Assembly (NCBI RefSeq): GCF_918378365.1
Contig: NZ_OU912926.1
Span: 1,922,001 to 1,986,000, forward strand
Direction: 5' to 3'
DNA length: 64,000 nucleotides
From: Candidatus Nitrotoga arctica
GTDB taxonomy: Bacteria; Pseudomonadota; Gammaproteobacteria; Burkholderiales; Gallionellaceae
Of the stretch, positions 9,148 to 18,197 are shown piece by piece (position 1 is the first letter of the stretch; each line of letters opens with the position of its first letter). The notes under the pieces are model-generated. The model worked only from the letters and a program-made list of their open reading frames with translations. It ran no database searches and was not told where the DNA came from. The translations under genes were made by a program, and so were the position numbers.

Positions 9148-9929
9148 GGCTTGCTGGCATGATTTGGATAATAAAAATTAGCAATGGGCGGTAGGTCGAG
9201 AAGCTAAAAATAAATTCCTCACAATCATATAGTGCTGTATTTCCGAAATAACGCAAAAAAATCCAGATCACCACCAATCTGTATTACTTAATGTGGTCAC
9301 AGTCCAGTGAGAATGTTTCTTCGTATCTTGCTTGCAGCTCTTGTAACGTGACTCACTCTCCTGAAGAGAAATAGCTGCCTGTTATCATACACACTTACCT
9401 CATTTATTATGAGAACAATTCTCATTATAAATCGCTCAAGATACTTAAAGAATAGTGAATTGAATGATGGCGCGCCCATACAAATCCATTAGGTGCTAAC
9501 TGTAAAAGCCATCCTCAATTTTATTGTGTTTTCATGCACGGATCGTTGAATAAACATATCACTAAATCAAGCGATCCCCCACACAACATTTACAAACGCA
9601 GTCCTCTCAACTTGAATAGATTCGGCCCATATTGATAGATTGAACTTCAAGTTAATGTTTGGGTCGAAAAAGACTCGATACCAGAATGCTTAACCTAGCT
9701 GAGCTAACGGCAGTGAGCTAAGGTAAGTGCCCGTTATGCAGCCAAGAGGGTGGCACATCCCATACGCATGGACAGTTGTGATAAAGATTGCGCGCTTACT
9801 ATTGAGCTGAAGAAGTAAGGTGCAGCGCATCATCTGTGATAAACGCCCCGAGCAGTTGAAAAGGGAGTGACTGTAGAGTCAGATAATTAAGTCACACTTT
9901 AAAAATATAACAATTCGGAGACGATAAAA
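9148..9929. other. Non-coding region between porin and SulP genes
   Basis: A 780-base stretch without a convincing gene. It contains the Fur-like palindrome at 9410-9424 and presumably the promoter of the SulP gene near its right end. Short frames on the minus strand lack ribosome sites and recognisable content. Confidence 0.5.
9410..9424. promoter_or_regulatory. Fur-box-like palindrome
   Basis: TGAGAACAATTCTCA is a 6-3-6 palindrome in an AT-rich context (ATTATGAGAACAATTCTCATTAT), one base from the common betaproteobacterial form TGAGAATnATTCTCA. This fits binding of the ferric uptake regulator. The nearest gene in a suitable direction is the porin starting at 9029, about 380 bases away with the MITE between, so the controlled gene is uncertain. 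Confidence 0.5.
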
Positions 9930-11570
9930 ATGACACCGCAATCCCTGCAGTACTACTTTCGGCACCTAAAAGATGACTTACCTGCGGGTATAGTAGTATT
10001 TTTAGTAGCGCTTCCACTATGTCTTGGCGTTGCTCTTGCATCAGGAGCGCCTTTATTCGCAGGATTGATAGCAGGAATGGTTGGTGGTCTGATACTCGCT
10101 TGGTTGAGCGGTTCACAACTTAGCATCTCAGGCCCTGCGGCTGGATTAACTGTAATTATTTATAATGCTATTGAAACATTAGGTAGCTTCCAGGGATTTT
10201 TAGTTGCAGTGGTTATTGCAGGTATCATGCAATTGATAGCTGGCTTTCTCAAAGCGGGGATTATTGGAGCTTTTTTTCCTTCCTCTGTTATCAAAGGAAT
10301 GCTAGCTGCTATTGGCTTGATTCTTATAATCAAACAAATTCCTCATGCGACTGGATACAATGAAAATTTTGAAGGTCCTTTAGCCTATAAAAATGAAGAT
10401 GTGCATGAGTTTTTTCTTCCGATATTTGATGCATTTAGTTCCATTTCACATGGCGTCATACTGATAACCACCGTTGCCTTACTTATACTATTAATTTGGG
10501 AAAGGCCATGGTTTAAAAACCAGAAATTTTTTAAACTAATTCCTGGTCCATTAGTCGCCGTAATATGGGGAGTTCTTTATAATTTAGCTGCTGAACGATG
10601 GGCGCCGGATTGGGCGGTCAGCGCAATTCACATCGTAAATGTTCCCGTATCAAATGATGTCAGCGAATTTTTGAATAATTTCACATTTCCAGATTACAGT
10701 TTTTGGACTAATCCTCAGGTTTACCTTATTGCAGCAACGCTAGCTATCATAGGTAGCCTCGAAACATTATTAAGTCTTGAGGCAGTAGATAAGCTGGATC
10801 CCTTAAAACGTACTTCACCGACTAACAGGGAACTGAAAGCACAAGGAGTTGGCAATATTATTAGTGGACTAATTGGGGGGCTTCCGATTACTGCTGTCAT
10901 TGTGCGCAGTGCAAGCAATATTGCCGCTGGTGGTAAAACCCCGCTATCCTGTTTTATTCATGGCTTATGTATATTGCTTAGCGTAATGTTCTTCGCGAAA
11001 TACATAAATTATGTCCCCCTGGGGTGCCTGTCGGCCATTTTGCTGCATATTGGCTTTAAACTGGCTAAGCCTAAGTTATTTAAAGAATTTTATCGGAAGG
11101 GCTTAAGTCAATTATTACCTTTTATTATTACAATAATTGCGATTTTAACCACCGATTTATTAATAGGCATGTCAATTGGTATGGTAGTTGGTTTATTTTT
11201 TGTAATAAAGGCAAATTATCGTGCGGCCATTACTCTAACTCAAGATAAATCGTTTTATATATTAACGTTTAACAAAGATGCTGGTTTTCTAAATAAATAT
11301 CTATTAAGAAAGCTTCTTTCGCATGTTAAATCAAACAGTACGCTCACAATTGATGCCAGCAAATCCCAAATTATTGATCCTGATATTATCGAAACAATAG
11401 ATGATTTTTTAATAACGGCTCCAAATCATAATATTTCCGTTGAAATTTATGATCTTTACGGCAAGGAAAATTTAAAGAGACATGAAGAGTTTATTATATT
11501 AAAAGACCACTATGATAAAAGCACTTCAGGTAGTAACCTGACTCTAAGGAATAAGATTATGGGACTATGA
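9930..11570 (+). CDS. SulP family anion (sulfate/bicarbonate) transporter
   Basis: A 546-residue inner-membrane protein. The N-terminal LPAGIVVFLVALPLCLGVALASGAPL and the following SISGPAAGLTVII are SulP (SLC26) hallmarks; about 10-14 membrane segments fill residues 20-430. The last 100 residues form a weakly conserved STAS-like cytoplasmic domain (TLTIDASKSQIIDPDIIETIDDFL). SulP proteins carry sulfate, bicarbonate or other anions; this subgroup often pairs with a carbonic anhydrase, but none is in the window. CGGAG precedes ATG 9930. The gene is clearly AT-rich. A hairpin at 11641-11675 lies shortly after it. Confidence 0.9.
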   Translation: MTPQSLQYYFRHLKDDLPAGIVVFLVALPLCLGVALASGAPLFAGLIAGMVGGLILAWLSGSQLSISGPAAGLTVIIYNAIETLGSFQGFLVAVVIAGIMQLIAGFLKAGIIGAFFPSSVIKGMLAAIGLILIIKQIPHATGYNENFEGPLAYKNEDVHEFFLPIFDAFSSISHGVILITTVALLILLIWERPWFKNQKFFKLIPGPLVAVIWGVLYNLAAERWAPDWAVSAIHIVNVPVSNDVSEFLNNFTFPDYSFWTNPQVYLIAATLAIIGSLETLLSLEAVDKLDPLKRTSPTNRELKAQGVGNIISGLIGGLPITAVIVRSASNIAAGGKTPLSCFIHGLCILLSVMFFAKYINYVPLGCLSAILLHIGFKLAKPKLFKEFYRKGLSQLLPFIITIIAILTTDLLIGMSIGMVVGLFFVIKANYRAAITLTQDKSFYILTFNKDAGFLNKYLLRKLLSHVKSNSTLTIDASKSQIIDPDIIETIDDFLITAPNHNISVEIYDLYGKENLKRHEEFIILKDHYDKSTSGSNLTLRNKIMGL

Positions 11571-11640
11571 AATAAATTATGACGTCGAAGTAAAGTAACT
11601 TTCTGTTCTTGGCGACTCAGCTCTCAAAATATATTCTTAG

Positions 11641-11675
11641 TAAACATACCATGTTCGTTGAACGTGGTATGTTTA
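11641..11675. terminator. Hairpin after the SulP gene
   Basis: A 16-base stem, perfect except for one T-G pair, with a three-base loop; arms begin TAAACATACCA and end TGGTATGTTTA. It lies 70 bases after the SulP stop. The T-run after it is poor (CTTTA), so termination is likely but not certain. Confidence 0.55.
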
Positions 11676-11767
11676 CTTTAAAGCGTAATATTAGATTAAC
11701 AATTAAATTGTCTCTAATTGACTACCAATAATTATGATTATATTTAATATGTTACGTATCGATAGTA

Positions 11768-11795
11768 AATAATGTCTTCGAAAAGAGACATTATT
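11768..11795. repeat. Inverted repeat AATAATGTCT / AGACATTATT
   Basis: Ten-base perfect stem with an eight-base loop, between the SulP gene and the 51-residue secreted-peptide gene. It may be an RNA hairpin or an operator; no role can be assigned. Confidence 0.5.
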
Positions 11796-11930
11796 ATAAG
11801 ATAACCATATCTAATAATTTCGTAAGTACCTGCTTTGTATTCATTATATAAACTGGCATATATTTTGCTATTTATTAAAGCACTGGCATAAGGTCAGTTT
11901 TGAATTAACTTTTTAAAGGAAATAAATATA

Positions 11931-12086
11931 ATGAAAAATTTAATGAATATGCTACTTTTTGCTTTGGTATCTATTGTTACTTTACCGTCATTTGCAAGCA
12001 CTCCTCAGTCGGCAGCAGATTGCCAAAAAACCCATGCTGGTGATAAAGACAAAATCCAAGCTTGTATCGCCGGCTTGAAGAAATAG
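11931..12086 (+). CDS. 51-residue secreted small protein
   Basis: A short gene with strong support: AAAGGA lies ten bases before ATG 11931, the first 22 residues form a clean signal peptide (hydrophobic core LLFALVSIVTL, cleavage after FAS), and a perfect Rho-independent terminator follows nine bases after the stop. The mature peptide is only about 29 residues, with two cysteines (ADCQK and QACIAG) separated by 15 residues, so one disulfide is possible. It resembles small exported proteins of the PsiF/DUF type but I do not assign a family. Monocistronic. Confidence 0.75.
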   Translation: MKNLMNMLLFALVSIVTLPSFASTPQSAADCQKTHAGDKDKIQACIAGLKK

Positions 12087-12094
12087 TTAAACGA

Positions 12095-12118
12095 CCTCCG
12101 GCCAAGCCGGAGGTTTTT
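12095..12118 (+). terminator. Rho-independent terminator of the small secreted-protein gene
   Basis: Perfect eight-base stem CCTCCGGC / GCCGGAGG with a three-base loop (CAA), followed by five T. It begins nine bases after the stop codon at 12084-12086. Confidence 0.9.
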
Positions 12119-12880
12119 GATGTCCTGCTCAAAACAACAAATCATAAGCACTAGACAACAACAGCCATAGTGTCATGCAGTATTCTTAAAAAGCTTATTA
12201 AAGCTGCGAAATTTAAAGTGTGTTTTGAATATCAACGATAAACATGTGTTGCCTCTAGAAACCATTCTAATCAATTAAAGAAGCCTATTTCACCGACCTG
12301 TTGCAACCAAATGGCATTAGCGGGAGATTGAATCGGAATGATTTCCCAGATGAAGCATGGCAGGAAATATTTCAGCTGAACAACGAGCTTTGCTGGATGC
12401 GCCCGTCTGACTAAATTTAACGAGAATCACGGTTAATCAATGTCCAATAATTCCCACTTTCAGCATTAGAATATTTTTTGAATGTTTGCTGAAAATTACC
12501 GCGCCGTTTACTGAGAAAATGTCGAGGCTAATTAACAAATCAGCTATTTATATTTACACCACTGGCTCTCACAAGGAATACCATTCGGACGTCCATTTTC
12601 ACTCCCGAACAGTTTCGCAGACAATATGTTGCTTCATCGCAAGAGGCCATTTGAGAGCAATGAACTCTACCATCACATCTGAAATTACTTGGATTGGCAA
12701 TACTCGTTATAGGCTCATTTCGCTCTGGTAATAACTCTCTACCAACTTGCTATTTTTGTTGCTCATTAGCTTTCGCCAAGCTTTCTCTTTGAAATTTCGT
12801 GTAACCAGCCCATGCAATACCACCAATGATGAGTGTTCTAAAACCTTAGCAATTTATTTTGCTGCCCTTTACGTCCATAA
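12119..12880. other. Region of gene remnants without an intact gene
   Basis: No complete gene seen. Two short coding-like stretches occur. At 12271-12414 (+), a 47-codon open frame has a protein-like composition (FPDEAWQEIFQLNNELCWMR) but no start. At 12750-12845 (-), a fragment reads LIIGGIAWAGYTKFQRES and ends with a stop, like the start of a membrane-anchored protein. Both look like decayed genes. Confidence 0.4.
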
Positions 12881-13486
12881 CTGCTTGCATATAGCATAAC
12901 CTACGGTAGCCGCGCATTCCCATCTGACTCTCAATGCACAAAATACTGGCCACTCTGTGGGGCAGGTGTTGTAGATGCCTACAATACCTTGCTGGCAGTG
13001 AATGCATTCAAACCTTTTTTTCTAGTATATGAATACTACAATGTTGATCTGAATCATTTTTTTCGTACCGGATCAAGGTCTGAATCATTCTCAGTTCTGT
13101 CAGGTGGGGCTGGGCCTGGCTGGCGTGATACTAAGGGATATTTTCTAGCATGGAGACAGGCTTCTCAAGGCGCGGTGCCAGTATGCAGGTTTTATGGAAC
13201 ACCAGGAAAAGGGCCGAATTCACATTTTTATACCGCAGACCCAGGCGAGTGCAACCAGGTAAAAAATGATCCCGGCTGGACATATGAAGGAATCGCGTTT
13301 TACGTGAAATTGCCAGTAAATAATACCTGTCCGGGAGACACCATACCTATCTACCGTCTTTATAATAATCGATGGATGTATAACGACTCCAACCACCGCT
13401 TTACCACTGACACGACTGAAGTGAAAGCGATGGCTCTTAAGAACTGGGTATCAGAAGGTTTGGTTATGTGTGGTGCCGGCGGTTGA
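12881..13486 (+). pseudogene. C-terminal remnant of S8-type peptidase with DUF5648 tail
   Basis: The open frame begins after a stop at 12878-12880 with no good start. Its first part, through CGAGVVDAYNTLLAVNAF (about 12956-13010), matches the last helix of subtilisin-like (S8) serine peptidases. The remaining 150 residues (YYNVDLNHFFRT, HFYTADPGECNQV, IPIYRLYNN, NHRFTTD) match the DUF5648 module found on secreted hydrolases. The catalytic Asp/His/Ser part is missing upstream, so this is a 5'-truncated gene. A short protein could be made from TTG 12989, but it would lack a signal peptide. Confidence 0.6.
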
Positions 13487-13738
13487 TTCTAACTAGTTTC
13501 ATAATTTTTTCGTGATGCTAGAGATTTTACCTTTTTTATAAATCAACTTTGGATACATGCTCCTCGAATTCTTTCCCGTCCTATGTGGTACCTACTTAGC
13601 AGGCACTTCCACTCGTTCGCCTGGGTTGAGATTTCTGCCCACCGTGGAGGTCGATAATGCAGAGCAAAGCTGCCAAAGCCCCCTAAAGGCTTTCATTTGA
13701 TAACGTATTGGATACGTGCATCTAATGATTACCTTATA

Positions 13739-14785
13739 TTACGGAAAAATCCTCCCTTCACGTTTCATGAGCACCTCATCTGACACACCGACCTCGGCTA
13801 TACCGCTGAAATCGATATCGACATGGGACTTACCACCGAAACCAGAACCCGTTTTACTCTTCATAAAATTATCCAGTGCCAGCTTGTAGGCGGCATCTGG
13901 CAGGGGTATGTACTTCACTTCCTCTACCAAATTCGATGCTTGCTTGAGATAGAATTCGACAAACTCCTTGACCTCAGGTTTTTGTGCAGCTTTCGCGTTA
14001 ACGTAGATGAAGATGGGGCGTGAAAGGGGTCGATAGGTACTGTCCTTAACCGTTTCCAAGCTGGGCAGCACTGGCGGCTTACCTTCCGCCGATCTAATGG
14101 GGACAGCTTTCAGTTTATTGATGTTTTCAGCGTAATATGCATAACCGACGTAGCCAATGGCATCCTTATCGCCAGAAACACCCTGTACCAGCAATTTATC
14201 GTCGTCAAACGCAGGGTAATCGAGACGACTGGACTTGGCCTTGCCCACAATAACTTCAGTGAAAAAATCGAAGGTACCTGAGTCAGAATCGGGACCAAAT
14301 AATTTCAGGGGAGCATTTGGCCAGGCAGGATTAATCTGATTCCAATTAGTCATTTTGCCTTGCGCTATTGGCTCCCACATTTTCTTGAGCTCGGCCACGG
14401 TCATACTATTCACCCAATTATTTTGAGGGTTGACCACCACGGTCAGCGCATCGTAAGCCACAGGCAACTCAATATATTTAATGCCGTGCTTATTGCATTC
14501 TTTCATTTCTTCACTCAGGATCGGGCGAGAGGCGTTAGCGATATCAATCTCTCCACGGCAGAGCTTCTTGAATCCGCCACTGGTGCCGGAAATACCGACG
14601 GTCACTTTAATGGCGTCTTTTTTGCTTTTCTGGAACTCTTCTGTCACTGCCTCTGTAACAGGATAGACAGTGCTTGAGCCATCAATCTTGATGATCGCGA
14701 CGGCGCCCGCAGTGGTTGGGGTGCTCATTAATATACTCAATGCAGCGGTCACACCCAGTACTTTAAGACTGTGCGATTTCAACAT
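13739..14785 (-). CDS. pstS: PstS-type phosphate-binding protein
   Basis: A 348-residue periplasmic binding protein with a signal peptide (hydrophobic core VTAALSILM, cleavage near TAGA). [38 protein letters not shown] and [10 protein letters not shown] are the phosphate-binding loops of the PstS/SphX family. It delivers phosphate to a PstCAB ABC transporter, but no pstC, pstA or pstB is in the window. ATG 14785 is chosen because GGAGAG precedes it; the frame extends upstream to 14833 without a ribosome site. It diverges from the porin at 15193, whose Pho box lies between them but about 300 bases from this start. Confidence 0.9.
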   Translation of the reverse strand: MLKSHSLKVLGVTAALSILMSTPTTAGAVAIIKIDGSSTVYPVTEAVTEEFQKSKKDAIKVTVGISGTSGGFKKLCRGEIDIANASRPILSEEMKECNKHGIKYIELPVAYDALTVVVNPQNNWVNSMTVAELKKMWEPIAQGKMTNWNQINPAWPNAPLKLFGPDSDSGTFDFFTEVIVGKAKSSRLDYPAFDDDKLLVQGVSGDKDAIGYVGYAYYAENINKLKAVPIRSAEGKPPVLPSLETVKDSTYRPLSRPIFIYVNAKAAQKPEVKEFVEFYLKQASNLVEEVKYIPLPDAAYKLALDNFMKSKTGSGFGGKSHVDIDFSGIAEVGVSDEVLMKREGRIFP

Positions 14786-15095
14786 TTTTCTCTCCATTCG
14801 GTTAATTGGGTCACCACCACATGGCAGCGTCACTATATTAAGCTCCTAATGTTGCAGAATTGTGACATCTCTGATTCACCCAATACAAATTATTGATGAA
14901 CTTGAGGTTTATGCAAAATTACCAATGAAATATTCATAAAATTTTCTATTTCATTGCATTATCCAGGTTGCCGATTAGTAAAAATGCACCTTCTTACGCC
15001 TCCGCATATCTCCATACCCTGCTCTTCGCCAATAAGGCGGGCTCACCCAAAACGCAGGGCAATAAGCGTTTAATTAAATATCTCCACAAGTTGGC

Positions 15096-15113
15096 ATGTC
15101 ATAAAACTGTCAT
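15096..15113 (+). promoter_or_regulatory. Pho box (PhoB site)
   Basis: ATGTCATAAAACTGTCAT matches the 18-base Pho box (two direct 11-base-spaced half sites, CTGTCATAWAWCTGTCAY) with only the first base different. A -10 element TAGAAT lies at 15124-15129, ten bases after it, the usual layout where PhoB replaces the -35 box. The porin start is 80 bases further. Confidence 0.85.
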
Positions 15114-15123
15114 CTTCATTCTT

Positions 15124-15129
15124 TAGAAT
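15124..15129 (+). promoter_or_regulatory. -10 element of the PhoB-dependent promoter
   Basis: TAGAAT, ten bases downstream of the Pho box; places transcription start near 15136 and gives a leader of about 55 bases before the porin start. Confidence 0.6.
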
Positions 15130-15192
15130 GTTTGCACGACTCAAGAATAATCTTGAGCTGGTGAAGTTTTTATTTTTTCCTGGAGATAAAGA

Positions 15193-16665
15193 ATGCAAGC
15201 ATCCAAAAGCCATGCAGTTAAGCCAAACATTAAGAGCAGATTAAGACCCACCACATTATCAGTCGTCTTGCTGGCTCTGCTGGGTGGGACTGCGATTCCT
15301 GCACAGGCTCTCCAGCTGTATGTGGACACACAGACTCAACAAGTATTTACTTCACCTGGCATAAACAGAGTCAAGCTCAGCGAATTTGAAGAAGTAAATG
15401 AGGCCTTGGGCAAAGTCCCCCCTGAAGAACTTAAAACACTGGAAACCAGGCTTCGTCAAAAGAAAAAGAAGGAGGAGCTTAAAGCGGCTGAGGAACTGAC
15501 AGCGTCTCTTGCACCCAAGAGCAACTGGGCCGACAAGATCAGCCTGCGTGGCTACGCCCAGTTACGTTACAACCAACCTATATCTGGAGATAACGTCAAT
15601 CTAGCATCCCCCGCTGACAAATTTATCTCAGATAACCAGAATTTCGGAGTTCGACGCGCCCGCATAGTTCTCTCGGGCGACGTTAGCGACCATCTATACG
15701 TCTACATTCAACCGGAATTTAATTCCGGCCCAGACTCAGGAGATTCGCAGGGTGGAAAGCTTCAGATTCGAGATTTCTACTCCGATATTTCTTTCGACGA
15801 TAAAAAGGAATACCGCATCCGTGCCGGTATCTCCAAAGTTCCTTACGGCTTTGAAATCCTGCAGTCGAGCCAGAACCGTTTGACTATGGATCGCGCCGAT
15901 GCCGTCAACATTGCATCCCGTGACGAACGTGATATGGGTGCGACATTCTACTGGGCACCCGCGCACATCCGTGATCGCTTTAGAGATCTGGTGCGTAGTG
16001 GTCTCAAAGGTACGGGCGATTATGGCGTATTGGGACTGGGTATTTACAACGGTCAAGGTCTGAACCGTGCCGAACTCAATGATAACCTCCATACAGTGGC
16101 GCGTCTGACCTATCCGTTCAAGTTCGACAACGGCCAGTTTTTTGAGGCTGGCATATCAGCATTCACCGGAAAATATGTTCCAAAATCCAGCCAGATTACA
16201 GTCGGTGGTGTTAACGTCACTCCCTCATTTGATAGCAAAGGTTTACGGGACGAACGTGTGGGCATACATGCGGTGCTGTATCCCCAACCTTTTGGCTTGC
16301 AAACGGAATGGAACTGGGGCAATTCACCTCAATTGACCGCAGACGGCAAACGAATCGCGTCCACTAGTCTTAATGGCGGTTATATCCAAGCCATGTACAA
16401 ACTGGATAATGCCCTTGGTAGCTGGATTCCCTACATAAAATGGCAGCGATACGATGGCTCCGAAAAATTCTCAACGAACGCACCTCACTCCCACTTGCGC
16501 GAAACAGAAGTCGGCGTTGAATGGCTACCAAGACCAGAACTAGAATTGACCTTAGCCTACGCTAATATGGACAGAACTAATATAAATACATTTGTTCCAT
16601 CTTTAAATGGCTTCAGACAAGTTAAAGCCGATATGCTTCGCGCACAGTTGCAGTGGAATTTCTAA
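15193..16665 (+). CDS. Phosphate-selective porin (OprO/OprP family), Pho-regulated
   Basis: A 490-residue outer-membrane precursor. A long N-terminal region with a hydrophobic signal (LSVVLLALLGGTAIPAQA) precedes a short coiled-coil stretch (about residues 60-105, rich in Lys/Glu), then the barrel: ISLRGYAQLRYN, FGVRRARIVLSGDVSDHLYVYIQPEF and the terminal LRAQLQWNF with C-terminal Phe. The family forms trimeric anion channels that bind phosphate or polyphosphate. A Pho box and -10 lie directly upstream, strong evidence for induction by phosphate starvation. A GGAG precedes the start. It diverges from pstS, making a phosphate-uptake pair across outer membrane and periplasm. Confidence 0.92.
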   Translation: MQASKSHAVKPNIKSRLRPTTLSVVLLALLGGTAIPAQALQLYVDTQTQQVFTSPGINRVKLSEFEEVNEALGKVPPEELKTLETRLRQKKKKEELKAAEELTASLAPKSNWADKISLRGYAQLRYNQPISGDNVNLASPADKFISDNQNFGVRRARIVLSGDVSDHLYVYIQPEFNSGPDSGDSQGGKLQIRDFYSDISFDDKKEYRIRAGISKVPYGFEILQSSQNRLTMDRADAVNIASRDERDMGATFYWAPAHIRDRFRDLVRSGLKGTGDYGVLGLGIYNGQGLNRAELNDNLHTVARLTYPFKFDNGQFFEAGISAFTGKYVPKSSQITVGGVNVTPSFDSKGLRDERVGIHAVLYPQPFGLQTEWNWGNSPQLTADGKRIASTSLNGGYIQAMYKLDNALGSWIPYIKWQRYDGSEKFSTNAPHSHLRETEVGVEWLPRPELELTLAYANMDRTNINTFVPSLNGFRQVKADMLRAQLQWNF

Positions 16666-16691
16666 GGTAGGCTGAAAAATGAAGCCCGATG
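16664..16691 (+). repeat. REP-like hairpin, degenerate copy
   Basis: AAGGTAGGCTGAAAAATGAAGCCCGATG overlaps the porin stop and resembles the REP hairpins that flank the RAYT remnant (GGTTGGGCTGAAT...AATGAAGCCCAAC at 50260-50293). It keeps the GGCT/AGCC stem and the GAA..ATGA loop. It could serve as a transcript end for the porin gene. Confidence 0.55.
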
Positions 16692-17113
16692 TTTCTGTAA
16701 AATACTAGGAGCTGGAGACTGAGATTGAACGGATACCCAGAGAGATTTACACACAGGAATTTTCAGGAGCAAGCAATGCACCAACATGAAGGGGGCGGGG
16801 TGACAATATCTGAAGCAGCCAAGTGCCTGTCATCGGCAAAAATCACCAAGGGGGCTGCTTAGCAGCTTACTTTGATTGTGCGAATTTAAAAATATGCGTG
16901 CGGTACCGCACAGATAACTTGGAGTAAACAGATTTAACATTTAACCGTTTCCTATTATTTGTATAATATGAGTACAAATAATTTAATGATGGTTACTTGC
17001 TAACTCTTAAGCCTGCTCTTACTTTTGGCTAAAAGCGGAGGGCGTTAATGTTAGTTCAGTCATCGCTTGAATCTCTATTCTTTGAATGAAAAATTAAAAA
17101 GGGGAGAATTACC
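16692..17113. other. Intergenic region, no gene seen
   Basis: No convincing gene. A 28-codon frame starts at 16775 but has no recognisable content. An imperfect inverted repeat (GAAGCAGCC near 16812 and GGCTGCTTAG near 16854) is present. Confidence 0.4.
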
Positions 17114-17314
17114 ATGCATGAGCTATTACATTTTTCTGAATCCAAAATTTGTAATACCAACAGTTTAAGTTGGACTATTGTAGAGCCACTGACTCTAAAT
17201 CCAGAGCGTCGGATGGGCTGGGGAAAGTGTCATTGTGGTTGTGCAGATTTCGTGAAGCAATACGGTAACGATATCTGCAGCCGCTGCGGGCATGACTACA
17301 GTGAACATTCCTGA
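17114..17314 (+). CDS. 66-residue Cys/His-rich small protein
   Basis: A short frame preceded by GGGGAGA nine bases before ATG 17114. The second half is Cys/His-rich: CHCGCADF followed by CSRCGH and a final SEHS. This pattern suggests a small zinc-binding ribbon. No signal peptide or membrane segment. I do not recognise a family. It stands alone between non-coding stretches, so it could also be a relic of a larger gene, but the ribosome site and Cys pattern favour a real product. Confidence 0.5.
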   Translation: MHELLHFSESKICNTNSLSWTIVEPLTLNPERRMGWGKCHCGCADFVKQYGNDICSRCGHDYSEHS

Positions 17315-17913
17315 CCTGGAAGTTCGTTTAATCATTGCTTAGCCGGTTATTACTTTTTCGGGTCGGAAAAGCCAGGATGTGCTGGCAGGCCACACTTCGA
17401 GTTATCGGAGTACGATGATCCTAAACAGCATAGACATTGGTCAATTAAACTCAGGCCCGCCCTACCCTGCCGCTATTGAATGTCCAATGAGCGATTTTTA
17501 TTTTTACAGGTTGTTAAGACATAACTACACCTATGTACGGATGCCAAATTCACACCCAAAAATCCTCCAATAGTTACAACTATGCAAGCTTCTTAAAAAC
17601 CATATTTTTTCTTCGTTTTTTAGATTGTTAATCTGCCCCCTAGATTTTAACAAGGACTCAGAAATACTTGGGCGCTATATTATTTGAATAGATTTGAACT
17701 CGCTATATTCCAGTAAGAATTCAAAATCGCAGTAACTGCACATTACAAGAAGAGCTTATAGCATTAATTTTTGACCTTGACGACATACGATATGCAGTAC
17801 CGTTATCGTCAATTGACTCAACCTATTGCAGTCGACGCAGCCTGTTGCAGTCAATTATTGAGCTTACCAGTTAACACTACAGCTCCCATCGAGCGTTATA
17901 ACTTACATACCGC
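17315..17913. other. Non-coding region
   Basis: Six hundred bases with no supported gene, convergent between the 66-residue gene and the EF-hand gene. Nothing recognised. Confidence 0.45.
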
Positions 17914-18197
17914 CTAGTTATCCATCTTCTTGTGCGCTGAATCATCTGTCTTTTTGTGCCAAGCGTCGTCCATTTTCTTGCGCCCATCGTCCATCTTCTT
18001 ATACCCAGCCTTCATTTCATCCAAGGTAACTTGGCCATTACCGTTGACATCCATTTCCTTAAATTTCTTTGCATGGAAAGCATTAAATTCATCCATAGTA
18101 ACCATTCCATCGGAATTAGTATCCATGGCTTTAAACATTGTATCGTGCATTTTTCCAGAAGATGCATCAGCATCCGCGTGAGCTAACGTAGTGCCTA

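Noticed and set aside
9092..9479. Two minus-strand frames of about 60 codons between the MITE and the SulP gene
   Set aside because: One lies partly inside the MITE, both lack ribosome sites.
12486..12731. 81-codon frame on the plus strand
   Set aside because: No ribosome site, AT-rich random composition, no recognisable motif.
15736..16092. 118-codon minus-strand frame within the OprO/P porin
   Set aside because: Shadow of the porin gene.
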